From positions 1 through 27,906 of the forward strand of contig CAZEUR010000014.1 of assembly GCA_964515175.1 (NCBI GenBank): a stretch of 27,906 nucleotides of DNA, written 5' to 3'. Shown here one piece after another: positions 7,004 to 14,496 of this stretch. The notes under the pieces were generated by a model that had not been told where the DNA came from, searched no databases, and saw only the letters and a program-made list of their open reading frames with translations. The stretch's first letter is position 1. Every line of letters begins with the position of its first letter. The DNA comes from CAIWGV01 sp964515175 (lineage in GTDB: Bacteria; Pseudomonadota; Alphaproteobacteria; UBA7879; UBA5542). Both the position numbers and the translations under genes were made by a program.

Positions 7004-7270
7004 ATGAAATTAAAGATTCTATTGGGGATCTTGGCTATGGGATTTAATGGACAGGCGGCTTTAGATCCTGAAGGAGCTCCTAAGCCCCCTTCTAAACTCG
7101 TATCTGATTGGACAACTCTTCTTGTTAACGGACAGAGATGGAGACGAGATGTTGAAGTGACAGCAGCGCAGATCGCTAAATTCAATCTTGGACCCTATGG
7201 GACTTTGGGAGATGAATGGGATGAGAAGAACAATTGCCTGAAAACAGTGAAAAACAAGAAGCCAGAATGA
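7004..7270 (+). CDS. Small secreted protein of unknown function
   Basis: 88 residues. The ATG at 7004 is preferred over an in-frame TTG at 6995; AAAGGA lies about 10 bases upstream. A signal peptide (KLKILLGILAMGFNG, then QAA) is followed by ALDPEGAPKPP and a compact domain containing one pair of Trp residues and a Lys-rich tail. It lies between terminase fragment and capsid, and is bounded by a promoter-like site and a strong terminator. The ALDP just after the signal sequence is also found in the exported protein at 14497. No family recognised. Confidence 0.65.
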   Translation: MKLKILLGILAMGFNGQAALDPEGAPKPPSKLVSDWTTLLVNGQRWRRDVEVTAAQIAKFNLGPYGTLGDEWDEKNNCLKTVKNKKPE

Positions 7271-7358
7271 TCTCCTTCGCTTTCCACTTGGTATGAAGTA
7301 GAATTTCTAAGCTCTTAACTTAAAAAAATCCCCGGGAACCCGGGTTATTGGCAACAAA

Positions 7359-7387
7359 GCCGGCATCGAAAGATGTCGGCTTTTTTT
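7359..7387 (+). terminator. Intrinsic terminator with GAAA tetraloop
   Basis: GCCGGCATC (7359-7367) pairs with GATGTCGGC (7372-7380), including one G-T pair, around a GAAA loop, and T7 follows at 7381-7387. It lies immediately before the capsid ribosome binding site at 7391-7395. A second GC-rich palindrome, CCCGGG-AA-CCCGGG, lies just upstream at 7331-7344. Confidence 0.8.
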
Positions 7388-7403
7388 ATTGGAGGAAAAA
7401 ATA

Positions 7404-8546
7404 ATGACGATGGAAAATTTAAAGACGACCCTTGAAACATTCGAGCAAGATCTAAAAAAATTTCGGGAACAACAGGAGGATAAAATTGAAGCACTGGATA
7501 AAAAATATGCGCAGAAAATGGAAGTGTCTGAGGCGCGCCCTCAGAGGTCTTTGAAAGCAGAGCTCTATAACGGATCTTCTCCTGTGGCTCTACTTCAGTA
7601 CATGAGGGAAGGGGACCGGCCATTTGAAACGAAAGCTTTGTCTACGGGAGAGGTGCCAGGATCCTATATGCTTCCCTCTGTGGTGCAGGAGCGGATTCGC
7701 TCCGTGATGGAGACGTATCCCTCCCTCCGGTCTGTGGCACGGGTCATGACCATTTCATCAGGATTGGTAGAAGTGATTGTAGACCGTGACTTGCCTCAAG
7801 CGGGATGGGTGGAAGAGAGGGGAGAGCGTCCGGAGACGGACCCGTCAAGTCTTGCCAAAATTACCATTCCCGTGCATGAAATTTATGCGAAACCCCGAAC
7901 TACGCAAAAGCTTCTGGATGATGCGGCGCTTAATATTGAAGAATGGCTCGTGAGCAAAGTGGCGGAGAAGATGGTACGCCTTGAAAACCATTCTTTTATC
8001 CATGGAGATGGACAAGGTAAACCCAAAGGGCTTTTGACTTACGAAACTTGTGAGAGGGATGCTTGGGAATGGGGGAAAGTGGAGCATCTGATGACAGGAC
8101 GCAATGGAGAATTTGGTGTCCATGGTCCAGATCTTTTGATTGATCTTGTTGAGTCCATGAAGACGGAATACCTGTCTGATTGTGTGTGGCTCATGCCGCG
8201 ATCCGTGCAAGGGGTGGTGCGGAAATTTAAAGAACAGGGACAGAACGGACAATACCTCTGGCAGCCCGGGCTTGAAGGGACTGTGGGGAAGTTGCTCGGA
8301 TATCCTGTTTTGTTGATGGATGAGATGCCCGCCTTGGTGCCGGGCCGTGCCAGTAAATCCGTTGTGTTTGGGAACTTTAAGGAAGCTTATCAGATTGTGG
8401 ATCGGACAAACATGAGTGTTCTCCGAGACCCTTATAGCTCTAAACCCTACGTGGAATTTTACATCACCAAACGGGTAGGCGGAGATGTGATTAATTTTGA
8501 AGCCCTAAAGGTTCTTAATTTTTCCGAACGAGCTCAAGCGGAATAG
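7404..8546 (+). CDS. HK97-family major capsid protein
   Basis: 380 residues. The ATG at 7404 has GGAGG (7391-7395) upstream; the TTG at 7389 is inside the terminator and is rejected. Residues 1-45 form a charged coiled coil (LKKFREQQEDKIEALDKKY), the typical scaffolding delta domain removed by the protease. The mature shell protein begins around KALSTGEVPGSYMLP. Other family features are RSVARVMTISSGLVEV, GWVEERGERPETD, PRTTQKLLDDAALNIEEWL, FIHGDGQGKPKGLL and the closing PYVEFYITKRVGGDVINFEA. This is the conserved Phage_capsid fold and appears full length. It is followed by the connector gene after 9 bases, so the two are probably co-transcribed. Confidence 0.97.
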   Translation: MTMENLKTTLETFEQDLKKFREQQEDKIEALDKKYAQKMEVSEARPQRSLKAELYNGSSPVALLQYMREGDRPFETKALSTGEVPGSYMLPSVVQERIRSVMETYPSLRSVARVMTISSGLVEVIVDRDLPQAGWVEERGERPETDPSSLAKITIPVHEIYAKPRTTQKLLDDAALNIEEWLVSKVAEKMVRLENHSFIHGDGQGKPKGLLTYETCERDAWEWGKVEHLMTGRNGEFGVHGPDLLIDLVESMKTEYLSDCVWLMPRSVQGVVRKFKEQGQNGQYLWQPGLEGTVGKLLGYPVLLMDEMPALVPGRASKSVVFGNFKEAYQIVDRTNMSVLRDPYSSKPYVEFYITKRVGGDVINFEALKVLNFSERAQAE

Positions 8547-8555
8547 GGGGAGTCC

Positions 8556-9149
8556 ATGATTGTGACTCTTATGATACCGCCGCTCTTAGAGCCCGTAACA
8601 CTTCTGGAGGCAAAAAATTTTCTTCGCATTGAGCATGAGAAAGAAGATGATCTGTTGATGCAATTGATCCGCACAGCACGGGAAATGGTGGAACGGGAGA
8701 CAGGAAGGCACCTGATTTTACAGACAGTGTCAGCGGTCATTCCTTTTCGACCACAGCGACGCACGGAGGGACTGAGTTTGCCTCGGGTTTGGGCGTCTCC
8801 CGGGCGCACGATCTTTTATGTACCCACAGGTCCCTTGCGGCGACTTATAAAAGTGGATTTGGTGCGTGAAGAGGGAGATGCATGGGAAATTCCTGAGAAA
8901 AAAGTTCATCTGAATACAGCGGTGGATCCCGCTCTTTTGATTTTGGATGTGGTGGAGGGATGGGGTGTGCGGCTTACCTATGAAGCGGGGTATGGGGGCG
9001 GGGCAGGAGATGTCCCCGCCCCCTTGCGGCAAGCCATTCTTATTATGGTGACCAACCTTTATGAGAACCGAGAGGCGGGCAATCACAATATCCATGAAAA
9101 GTGTGGCTATCTTTTGGAGGGATTTAGGTCCCAAGGACGGCTACTATGA
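8556..9149 (+). CDS. Head-tail connector protein (HK97 gp6-like)
   Basis: 197 residues, matching the gp6-like connector family that binds beneath the portal. Diagnostic segments are EPVTLLEAKNFLRIEHEKEDDLL, LIRTAREMVERETGR and, near the C-terminus, VPAPLRQAILIMVTNLYENRE. GGGGGAG precedes the ATG. The gene follows capsid and overlaps the next gene by 4 bases (ATGA). This connector-adaptor-DUF3168 order is the same as in alphaproteobacterial GTAs and related prophages. Length is typical. Confidence 0.9.
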   Translation: MIVTLMIPPLLEPVTLLEAKNFLRIEHEKEDDLLMQLIRTAREMVERETGRHLILQTVSAVIPFRPQRRTEGLSLPRVWASPGRTIFYVPTGPLRRLIKVDLVREEGDAWEIPEKKVHLNTAVDPALLILDVVEGWGVRLTYEAGYGGGAGDVPAPLRQAILIMVTNLYENREAGNHNIHEKCGYLLEGFRSQGRLL

Positions 9150-9490
9150 AATCCAAAGTGACGGTGGAGCAACTGAACCAACGGGTGGATGTGGAAGAGA
9201 AAATTCCCGAATCCGATGACCAGGGAGGATTCACGGACCATTGGGTTCCTTACCTGACCATATGGGCCCATGTGGTGCCTCTTTTGCCACTTATGGGAGA
9301 TGAAATATGGCGGGTGGGGGAACATTTTTTCTCAAGCCGGTATAGTTTGTGGATGCGGGGGGAAGTACCACTGAAGCCGGGTCTTCGATTTCGGTGGAAA
9401 GAGTCTCTTTTATATCCGGTTTCCATGGCGGTTTTGATCGACAATGGTCGGTTCCAAATTGTGCTAACGGAGAAGGAAGGATCTCGATGA
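9146..9490 (+). CDS. Phage head-tail adaptor (head closure) protein
   Basis: 114 residues. The short beta-rich sequence has the usual pattern of head-tail joining proteins: NQRVDVEEK, DDQGGFTDHWVPYLTIWAHVVPL and a closing VLTEKEGS. In related phages it seals the neck before tail joining. It overlaps the preceding gene by 4 bases, and its stop overlaps the next start (ATGA), so translation is likely coupled. The assignment rests on both sequence pattern and position. Confidence 0.8.
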   Translation: MKSKVTVEQLNQRVDVEEKIPESDDQGGFTDHWVPYLTIWAHVVPLLPLMGDEIWRVGEHFFSSRYSLWMRGEVPLKPGLRFRWKESLLYPVSMAVLIDNGRFQIVLTEKEGSR

Positions 9491-9885
9491 TTGGTTTGGA
9501 CTATGGATTGATTGCGGGTGTTATGAGGTGTCTGAGGCCGTATTTAGAGGCGCGGATCGCGCTTTATCATTATGTGCCAGAAAAAGTGAAATTGCCTTAT
9601 GTGTCCTTAGCGCTTTTGGAGGTAGGGGAGGGGAACGGCCTTCCACCTCCTCATTTTCAAGCAAAAGTGGAATTCCAAATTCATGTGTGGAGTGCGTATT
9701 CTGGACTTTTGGAATTACACCAGATTATGAAGAAGGTGGCAGAACTTTTGGATAGTCAGGCGTGTGAACTGGAGACGCATCAGGTGCTGCTTAAGCTTGT
9801 GCGGGTGAGGATTGAGGGGCAGCAAGATTCTCAACGGCAACGGGTTCGGCGTGGAATTTTGGATTTTGAAGGTAGAGTCTTTTGA
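9487..9885 (+). CDS. DUF3168 tail-completion/terminator protein
   Basis: 132 residues. Start set at ATG 9487, which overlaps the adaptor stop; a longer frame from 9349 would lie inside the adaptor gene. It has the DUF3168 pattern: an early LRPYLEARIALYHYVPEKVKLPYVSL, then a central PPHFQAKVEFQIHVWSAYSGLLE and a C-terminal RVRIEGQQDSQRQRVRRGILDFEGRV. Family members act at the head-proximal end of the tail. It is the last recognisable gene of the head-neck block; the expected tail-tube gene does not follow. Confidence 0.85.
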   Translation: MIGLDYGLIAGVMRCLRPYLEARIALYHYVPEKVKLPYVSLALLEVGEGNGLPPPHFQAKVEFQIHVWSAYSGLLELHQIMKKVAELLDSQACELETHQVLLKLVRVRIEGQQDSQRQRVRRGILDFEGRVF

Positions 9886-9957
9886 ATTTCATTGCATTGG
9901 CCTCCAAATCCCTGCTAGCATAAACAATAAGAAAAAATAAAAAGGGAAGTGTAGCAA

Positions 9958-12546
9958 GTGGGCAGAAGTTTTTTGCAAGGTGTTTTAGCATCTATCTTTA
10001 TATCTCAGATGATGACCTCTGTTTGGGGGGCAGATGATGTTCGAACCATATCTAGTGACGCTTTCTATAGTGCATTATCGACCGGAGAGGATCGAAAATT
10101 AGTTATCCAATCTAATGCCTCTGATGGGAGTATTCCTGAGGCAACTTTTGATGGCGTCATATCGGGTTATACTGGGTTCACTGTGGGGGATGGAACTAAG
10201 CCTATTCGGGCAATCTTAAATCAGATAAATACTTATACTGGGCCCACAACAGTTAATGATGGAGCAATATTGAAGCAGGGGCTGTCGGGAGCCCTCCCGG
10301 TAGGAGGTCTGGCTCTGAATGGCGGGACATTGGAGTTTGATGCCAACTTCGATGGAATGGGGACTTTCGATAAAGATATCTCTTTAAGTGGGAGAGGGGG
10401 CTTGCTGCAAACATCTGGTTGGGGGGGGTATCTTCTTAACTCTCATATCTCGGGATCTGGAGGGCTTGTGATTAGTAGAGGGATTATTCAATTGAACTAT
10501 TCTTGTACTTATAGTGGTGGCACGAAGATTGAGCATAATGCAACTCTGGCTGTAGATATGAGGAATCTTCCAGAAAATGGGCTGCTCACCTTATCTGGAG
10601 GAACTCTTTTGGCTAATGGAATTTATTCAGGTCCTGTTATTCTTACGGATAATACGAGGAGCGAAATAATAGACTGTATTTTTTCGGGAGGTATCACAGG
10701 TTCTGGAGGGCTTTCAATCGGTTCTTCTGAACTCAGCACAACTATTTTTATGGGAGAGGCTAGCTACAGCTATTCAGGGCCCACTCATGTTTATGGGAAT
10801 TTTGAAGTGTCTGTTCCTAGTTTATCTAGTTCAGAAATCATTGGCTATGGAGGGCAGATTACTTTTAAGGCAGCAGCAGGTACCTATGCTAATCCTCTTT
10901 CTGGAGACGGTATTGTGAATGTTCCGTCAGGTGCGAACTGGAGGTTGTCGGGAGGAATTTCTGGAGGTCTGCAAGTGCAGGTCGAGAGAGGAGGCTCTCT
11001 TATTCTTGATGGGACTCAAAGTTATACAGGGGCTACAATAATTAGCGGCGGATCCTCTTTAGGGTTTACAAGTGCAAATTCTCCTTTATCTTATACATCA
11101 GGTGTTACTTTTGGGACGGGTGGAGGCACTTTGGATTTGTCAGGGATGGGGGGTGGATCGCCTGTTTTCACGACGGGAGGGATTACAGCCTCTAGGGCGG
11201 CAACCATAAAAACCATTATTGGAAGTGGTAGTGCAGATTGCCCTGTTATAGATGTTAAAGGCACCGCTATTTTCCTACCAAGCTTGAATCTAGAGTTTGT
11301 TCTAGCAGACGCACCAAGCAGTTATGCTGAAGGCCAATATGATTATACGTTGTTTATGAATGCCGCAGAAGACAGCATTGTGTCTTTAGGAACCTCCATA
11401 ACGGGTCTTCCCTCTGGACTGACAGCAAGTCTGGAGCCCTTATCAAATGGTAATCTTAAATTTAAACTTGTCAAATCTTCAGCCAAGAACACACATACAG
11501 TGAGTGGTGGGCATGGGGCAACCCAGAACGTTTCAAATACAGTGAATTCGGTGACATCACATCATTTGAGTGATTCTCGAGACGAATCTGTCGGAGGAAA
11601 TGCTGATGGGGGATCCTCTGGGAGTTTCAGAAAAAACCCTTTTCAGGCACCAAATCTCACGAATGATTTTTTAAACGTAACGGATAGGGCTTTGGCTCAT
11701 GCAACAGAAGATACGCGACGGTTTTGGTCGCCGGCTCGAACAGAAAAGACAGCCGTGTGGGTTCAGCCTTTTGGCATGACCTTGAGGCAAGGAACTGAAG
11801 AATCCATACCTGGATATAAGACCAGGACTGCTGGGGTATTGGCAGGATTTGACCACAAGTTCCGCTACGACATTATTGGTGGGGTGGCGCTTGGGTACGC
11901 ACGCACTAAGCAAAATTTTGAAGATAATGCTGGTCATGGAAATGTGAAAGATCGTTTTCTAAGCTTCTTCGGTACCTGGTTCCGAGGACCCTGGTATGTG
12001 GAAGGGTCTTTGTTGATGGGGCTGGAGACCTATCAAGGCGTTCGGAATACAGGCATTAACAACACATTTGTGTCCAACCATCACGGAGGATACGAGTTCT
12101 CACCGCACGTGGGCGGAGGATATACCTTTGACCTGAAGGGATTTAAGCTCAAAGGATTTGCCAATCTTGACTTTGCCTATTCTGCTCAATACGGGTACCA
12201 AGAGACAGGGACAAATGGCATTTACTGGAGTCAGAGTTCTGCCAGCATGTTAAGGACAGAAGTGGGGGGAGAGCTGTCCCATACCTATGAATTCACAAAC
12301 GTGAACTGGAGGCCTGTTTTAAGCCTAAGTGGAGTAAACAAACGACCTCTCCGAAAGGGAACAATAGTATCTCCCACTGCCGGTTCTTTTAAATCCACCC
12401 AAAAAACCACAACAAACATCTCTCCCGGAATAGCCTCCACCTGGCAGTTTAATGACGGATACTCCTTCAGTGCCGCCTGGATGGGAGAGTTCGGTAGTCA
12501 GTATAATTTGCAAGAGGTATTCCTTAAGTTTTCCAAGAAACTATAG
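9958..12546 (+). CDS. Autotransporter (type Va secretion) with PATR beta-helix passenger
   Basis: 862 residues, starting at GTG 9958. The signal peptide (FLQGVLASIFISQMM, then SVWGA) is followed by a long Gly/Ser/Thr-rich passenger. It carries autotransporter-associated beta-strand repeats, such as GSGGLVISRG, SGGTKIEHNATL, LSGGTL and QSYTGATIISGGSSLGF, which build a beta-helix. The last ~270 residues form the outer-membrane barrel (YKTRTAGVLAGFDHKF, GGVALGYARTKQNF, then paired aromatic strands). The stop at 12544-12546 touches the 107-bp palindromic element, and the last residues (LKFSKKL) do not end in the usual terminal aromatic, so the natural end may be altered. It lies between DUF3168 and tail genes, an unusual location. 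A role in host contact is inference. Confidence 0.9.
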   Translation: MGRSFLQGVLASIFISQMMTSVWGADDVRTISSDAFYSALSTGEDRKLVIQSNASDGSIPEATFDGVISGYTGFTVGDGTKPIRAILNQINTYTGPTTVNDGAILKQGLSGALPVGGLALNGGTLEFDANFDGMGTFDKDISLSGRGGLLQTSGWGGYLLNSHISGSGGLVISRGIIQLNYSCTYSGGTKIEHNATLAVDMRNLPENGLLTLSGGTLLANGIYSGPVILTDNTRSEIIDCIFSGGITGSGGLSIGSSELSTTIFMGEASYSYSGPTHVYGNFEVSVPSLSSSEIIGYGGQITFKAAAGTYANPLSGDGIVNVPSGANWRLSGGISGGLQVQVERGGSLILDGTQSYTGATIISGGSSLGFTSANSPLSYTSGVTFGTGGGTLDLSGMGGGSPVFTTGGITASRAATIKTIIGSGSADCPVIDVKGTAIFLPSLNLEFVLADAPSSYAEGQYDYTLFMNAAEDSIVSLGTSITGLPSGLTASLEPLSNGNLKFKLVKSSAKNTHTVSGGHGATQNVSNTVNSVTSHHLSDSRDESVGGNADGGSSGSFRKNPFQAPNLTNDFLNVTDRALAHATEDTRRFWSPARTEKTAVWVQPFGMTLRQGTEESIPGYKTRTAGVLAGFDHKFRYDIIGGVALGYARTKQNFEDNAGHGNVKDRFLSFFGTWFRGPWYVEGSLLMGLETYQGVRNTGINNTFVSNHHGGYEFSPHVGGGYTFDLKGFKLKGFANLDFAYSAQYGYQETGTNGIYWSQSSASMLRTEVGGELSHTYEFTNVNWRPVLSLSGVNKRPLRKGTIVSPTAGSFKSTQKTTTNISPGIASTWQFNDGYSFSAAWMGEFGSQYNLQEVFLKFSKKL

Positions 12547-12907
12547 GGAGACCACGATTTTTGAGCCATTGACGTCGTCACTGCGGCGCTCATGTAGCAT
12601 TAAACTACATGTCGCACCTTGTTCCTAGTTCTGACTCAAAACTTGTGGTCTCCGGGATTGAAATAGACTTTGAGCCATTGACGTCGTCACTGCGGCGCTC
12701 ATGTAGCATTAACTACATGTCGCACCTTGTTCCTAGTTCTGACTCAAAACTTGTGGTCTCCGGGANNNNNNNNNNNNNNNNNNNNNNNNNNNNNNNNNNN
12801 NNNNNNNNNNNNNNNNNNNNNNNNNNNNNNNNNNNNNNNNNNNNNNNNNNNNNNNNNNNNNNNNNTTGAAATAGACTTTGAGCCATTGACGTCGTCACTG
12901 CGGCGCT
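12547..12907. repeat. Tandem array of ~108-bp palindromic elements spanning the assembly gap
   Basis: The first unit (12547-12653) is a large imperfect palindrome. GGAGACCAC (12547-12555) pairs with GTGGTCTCC (12645-12653), TTTTGAG with CTCAAAA, and CATGTAG with CTACATG around the centre. The segment starting TTGAGCCATT recurs at 12561, 12670 and 12878. The first spacing is 109 bp and the second is 108 bp when the 100 N are removed. The second copy lacks one A in the loop, and the third is cut after GCGGCGCT at 12907. Units are joined by GGGATTGAAATAGAC. A link to Rickettsia-type palindromic elements is an analogy only. Confidence 0.85.
12766..12865. other. Assembly gap (100 N)
   Basis: Exactly 100 N residues, the usual placeholder for a gap of unknown length. 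The left flank ends CTCCGGGA and the right flank starts TTGAAATAG, the same junction seen between units 1 and 2. The breakpoint is therefore in phase with the repeat unit. Confidence 0.97.
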
Positions 12908-12937
12908 TATTCTAAACTTATGAAAAAGGAGAAGATA

Positions 12938-13033
12938 ATGACACCATCAGATAATCTTATTGAAGCTCTAGAAATTCAATTATCAAGCTTGAGTCGACGA
13001 CGGATTTATGAACGCCCTCGGTGGATGAGATAG
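12938..13033 (+). CDS. Short ORF (31 residues) directly upstream of a tail gene
   Basis: ATG at 12938 follows AAAAAGGAGAAG, a strong ribosome binding site. The stop TAG is at 13031-13033 and the next gene starts at 13034, with no gap. The product begins MTPSDNLIEALEIQLSSL and ends in a basic Arg/Trp segment (RRRIYERPRWMR). GTAs and phages often carry a very short gene before the tape measure (tail assembly chaperone type), but the sequence is too short to assign. It may also act simply as a coupling leader. Confidence 0.55.
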   Translation: MTPSDNLIEALEIQLSSLSRRRIYERPRWMR

Positions 13034-13534
13034 ATGACAGAAACAATTTTAACTCTTAAAGGTGTGGGGTTGCCACCCCTGTCGGCCCGTCAATGTACGC
13101 AGACTTTGGAGGGCGTTCCTTTGGGAAAACTCTCTAGAACCGTGAATGGAAAATTGTTGTACACGGGAGATGAAGTGCATCAAAAATACACGAGCCTTAT
13201 TAAAGGACGAGATAAGCATCCGGCGGGGTTTGATACCCTTCGACGTGGCCAACAGGTACAAGTGGGATGCATACAGCGCCTCTGGCAAGAGGGAACTGAG
13301 CCCACGATTCAGCTGGGACGACCGGCTGTGGAGGGAAGTGTGATTGTAATGAATCTACGCCAAGAACCTCTTTCTTTTGTGCAAGAGAGATCTCAGGTAA
13401 TTCGGATATTGTCGGAAGAAAAAGCATATATCAGTTACAGGCCCATTTTGAACATGCGCATCACGGAGATGAGCCTATCAACAACCGAATGGGAAGGGGA
13501 GAGCGCGTGGATGCTCAAATTGGAAGAGGTCTAA
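13034..13534 (+). CDS. Phage structural protein, tail region (unnamed family)
   Basis: 166 residues. The N-terminus GVGLPPLSARQCTQTLEGV and the later LSRTVNGKL match a protein seen in tail regions of alphaproteobacterial prophages. So do HPAGFDTLRRGQQVQV and the closing YRPILNMRITEMSLSTTEW followed by AWMLKLEEV. I recognise the pattern, not an established function. It has no separate ribosome binding site of note and is adjacent to the 31-codon frame, so translation is probably coupled. Its stop overlaps the stop of the minus-strand transporter gene by three bases. Confidence 0.7.
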   Translation: MTETILTLKGVGLPPLSARQCTQTLEGVPLGKLSRTVNGKLLYTGDEVHQKYTSLIKGRDKHPAGFDTLRRGQQVQVGCIQRLWQEGTEPTIQLGRPAVEGSVIVMNLRQEPLSFVQERSQVIRILSEEKAYISYRPILNMRITEMSLSTTEWEGESAWMLKLEEV

Positions 13535-14412
13535 CGTTTCTGGTTTTTTAGCTCAGACAAAGACATATGAAGCGTGCTTCCGATGATGATGGCAGCCCCG
13601 ATAAAGACAGAAAGGGCAGGAAATTCTCCGAAAAAGAGGAGGCCCAAAGGAACAGCAAAGGCAAATTCCACATAACGGAAAGGCGCAAGCGAGGATGCAT
13701 CCGTTGCTGCAAAGGCGCGGAAGATACAGATCTGAATGAGGTTGGCACCGGCACCATAGAGAAGAAGCCAGAACAATTCACCCCAGGTGGGGGTTTGCCA
13801 TACACAAATGGCTGGAATGAGAGCCACAAGCGTTGTGCCCAATGCAAAGTAAAAGAGAAGAGTAAGAGTGCTTTCATTCAACACCATTTTTTTATTTAAC
13901 ACATCGGAGACGGCAAACAAAAAGGCCGCCAACATGGGGATAAGAACGGCAATGTTAAAATGAGAGGTTCCCGGCTGGATCATGATCAAGATGCCTATGA
14001 ATCCAAGGAGGACAGCCATCCATCGAGCGGATGAAACTTTTTCTCGTAAAAAGACAATGGCCAGTGGCATGAAAAAGAGGGGCTGGGTAAAGGAAAACAC
14101 GGTCACTTCCGCAAGCGGCAAAAGGGTAAGTCCGTAAATGAAAAGATAAATGGCGGCCGCCCCGATCATGGCCCGCCAAAAGTGAAGGTCAGGACGCTTT
14201 GTTTTAAAAGAAGAAAGCCCATGCTTGAACATAAAGGGGAGAACGGTCACCATGCTGAAGAAAAATCGGAAAAAAGCGACTTCTAAGCTATCGAGACGAG
14301 ACCCAATAAATTTAGCGATGATATCGTTGCTAACGCTGATGAAAGCAATCAGTAACGCCCATGTGACTCCTTGTGCATATCCAGGAGATTTGATCCATTT
14401 AAAGAAATTCAT
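13531..14412 (-). CDS. EamA/DMT-superfamily permease
   Basis: 293 residues with about ten hydrophobic membrane segments in two EamA halves. The first half has the motif SNDIIAKFIGSRLDSLEVAFFR and the second LIQICIFRAFAATDASSLAP followed by FAVPLGLLFFGEFP. This is the drug/metabolite exporter family of the inner membrane. The substrate cannot be read from sequence. The weak AGGTTTT upstream of the ATG does not decide the start. It is antisense to the phage genes, with its stop nested in CTAA (13531-13534) shared with the tail gene. It looks like an unrelated chromosomal or acquired gene placed in the phage cluster. Confidence 0.92.
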   Translation of the reverse strand: MNFFKWIKSPGYAQGVTWALLIAFISVSNDIIAKFIGSRLDSLEVAFFRFFFSMVTVLPFMFKHGLSSFKTKRPDLHFWRAMIGAAAIYLFIYGLTLLPLAEVTVFSFTQPLFFMPLAIVFLREKVSSARWMAVLLGFIGILIMIQPGTSHFNIAVLIPMLAAFLFAVSDVLNKKMVLNESTLTLLFYFALGTTLVALIPAICVWQTPTWGELFWLLLYGAGANLIQICIFRAFAATDASSLAPFRYVEFAFAVPLGLLFFGEFPALSVFIGAAIIIGSTLHMSLSELKNQKR

Positions 14413-14496
14413 AGGGAAAACCTATAGGGAAGCGAGGGTAATGTCAATGTTTCTAAATTTATGCAAGCGTGTTATCCTGGGAAAAAGGAGGCATAA

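Noticed and set aside
9349..9486. Longer start for the DUF3168 gene
   Set aside because: The extra 46 residues lie inside the adaptor gene; the ATG at 9487 overlaps the adaptor stop and follows a good ribosome binding site.
12547..12907. CRISPR array
   Set aside because: Units are about 108 bp and joined without unique spacers, each unit is itself palindromic, and no cas gene is nearby.
12609..12915. Open frames spanning the N gap
   Set aside because: They consist of repeat DNA and N residues only, with no ribosome binding site.
13567..13899. 110-codon plus-strand frame
   Set aside because: It is antisense to the EamA permease, which has convincing membrane segments and family motifs.
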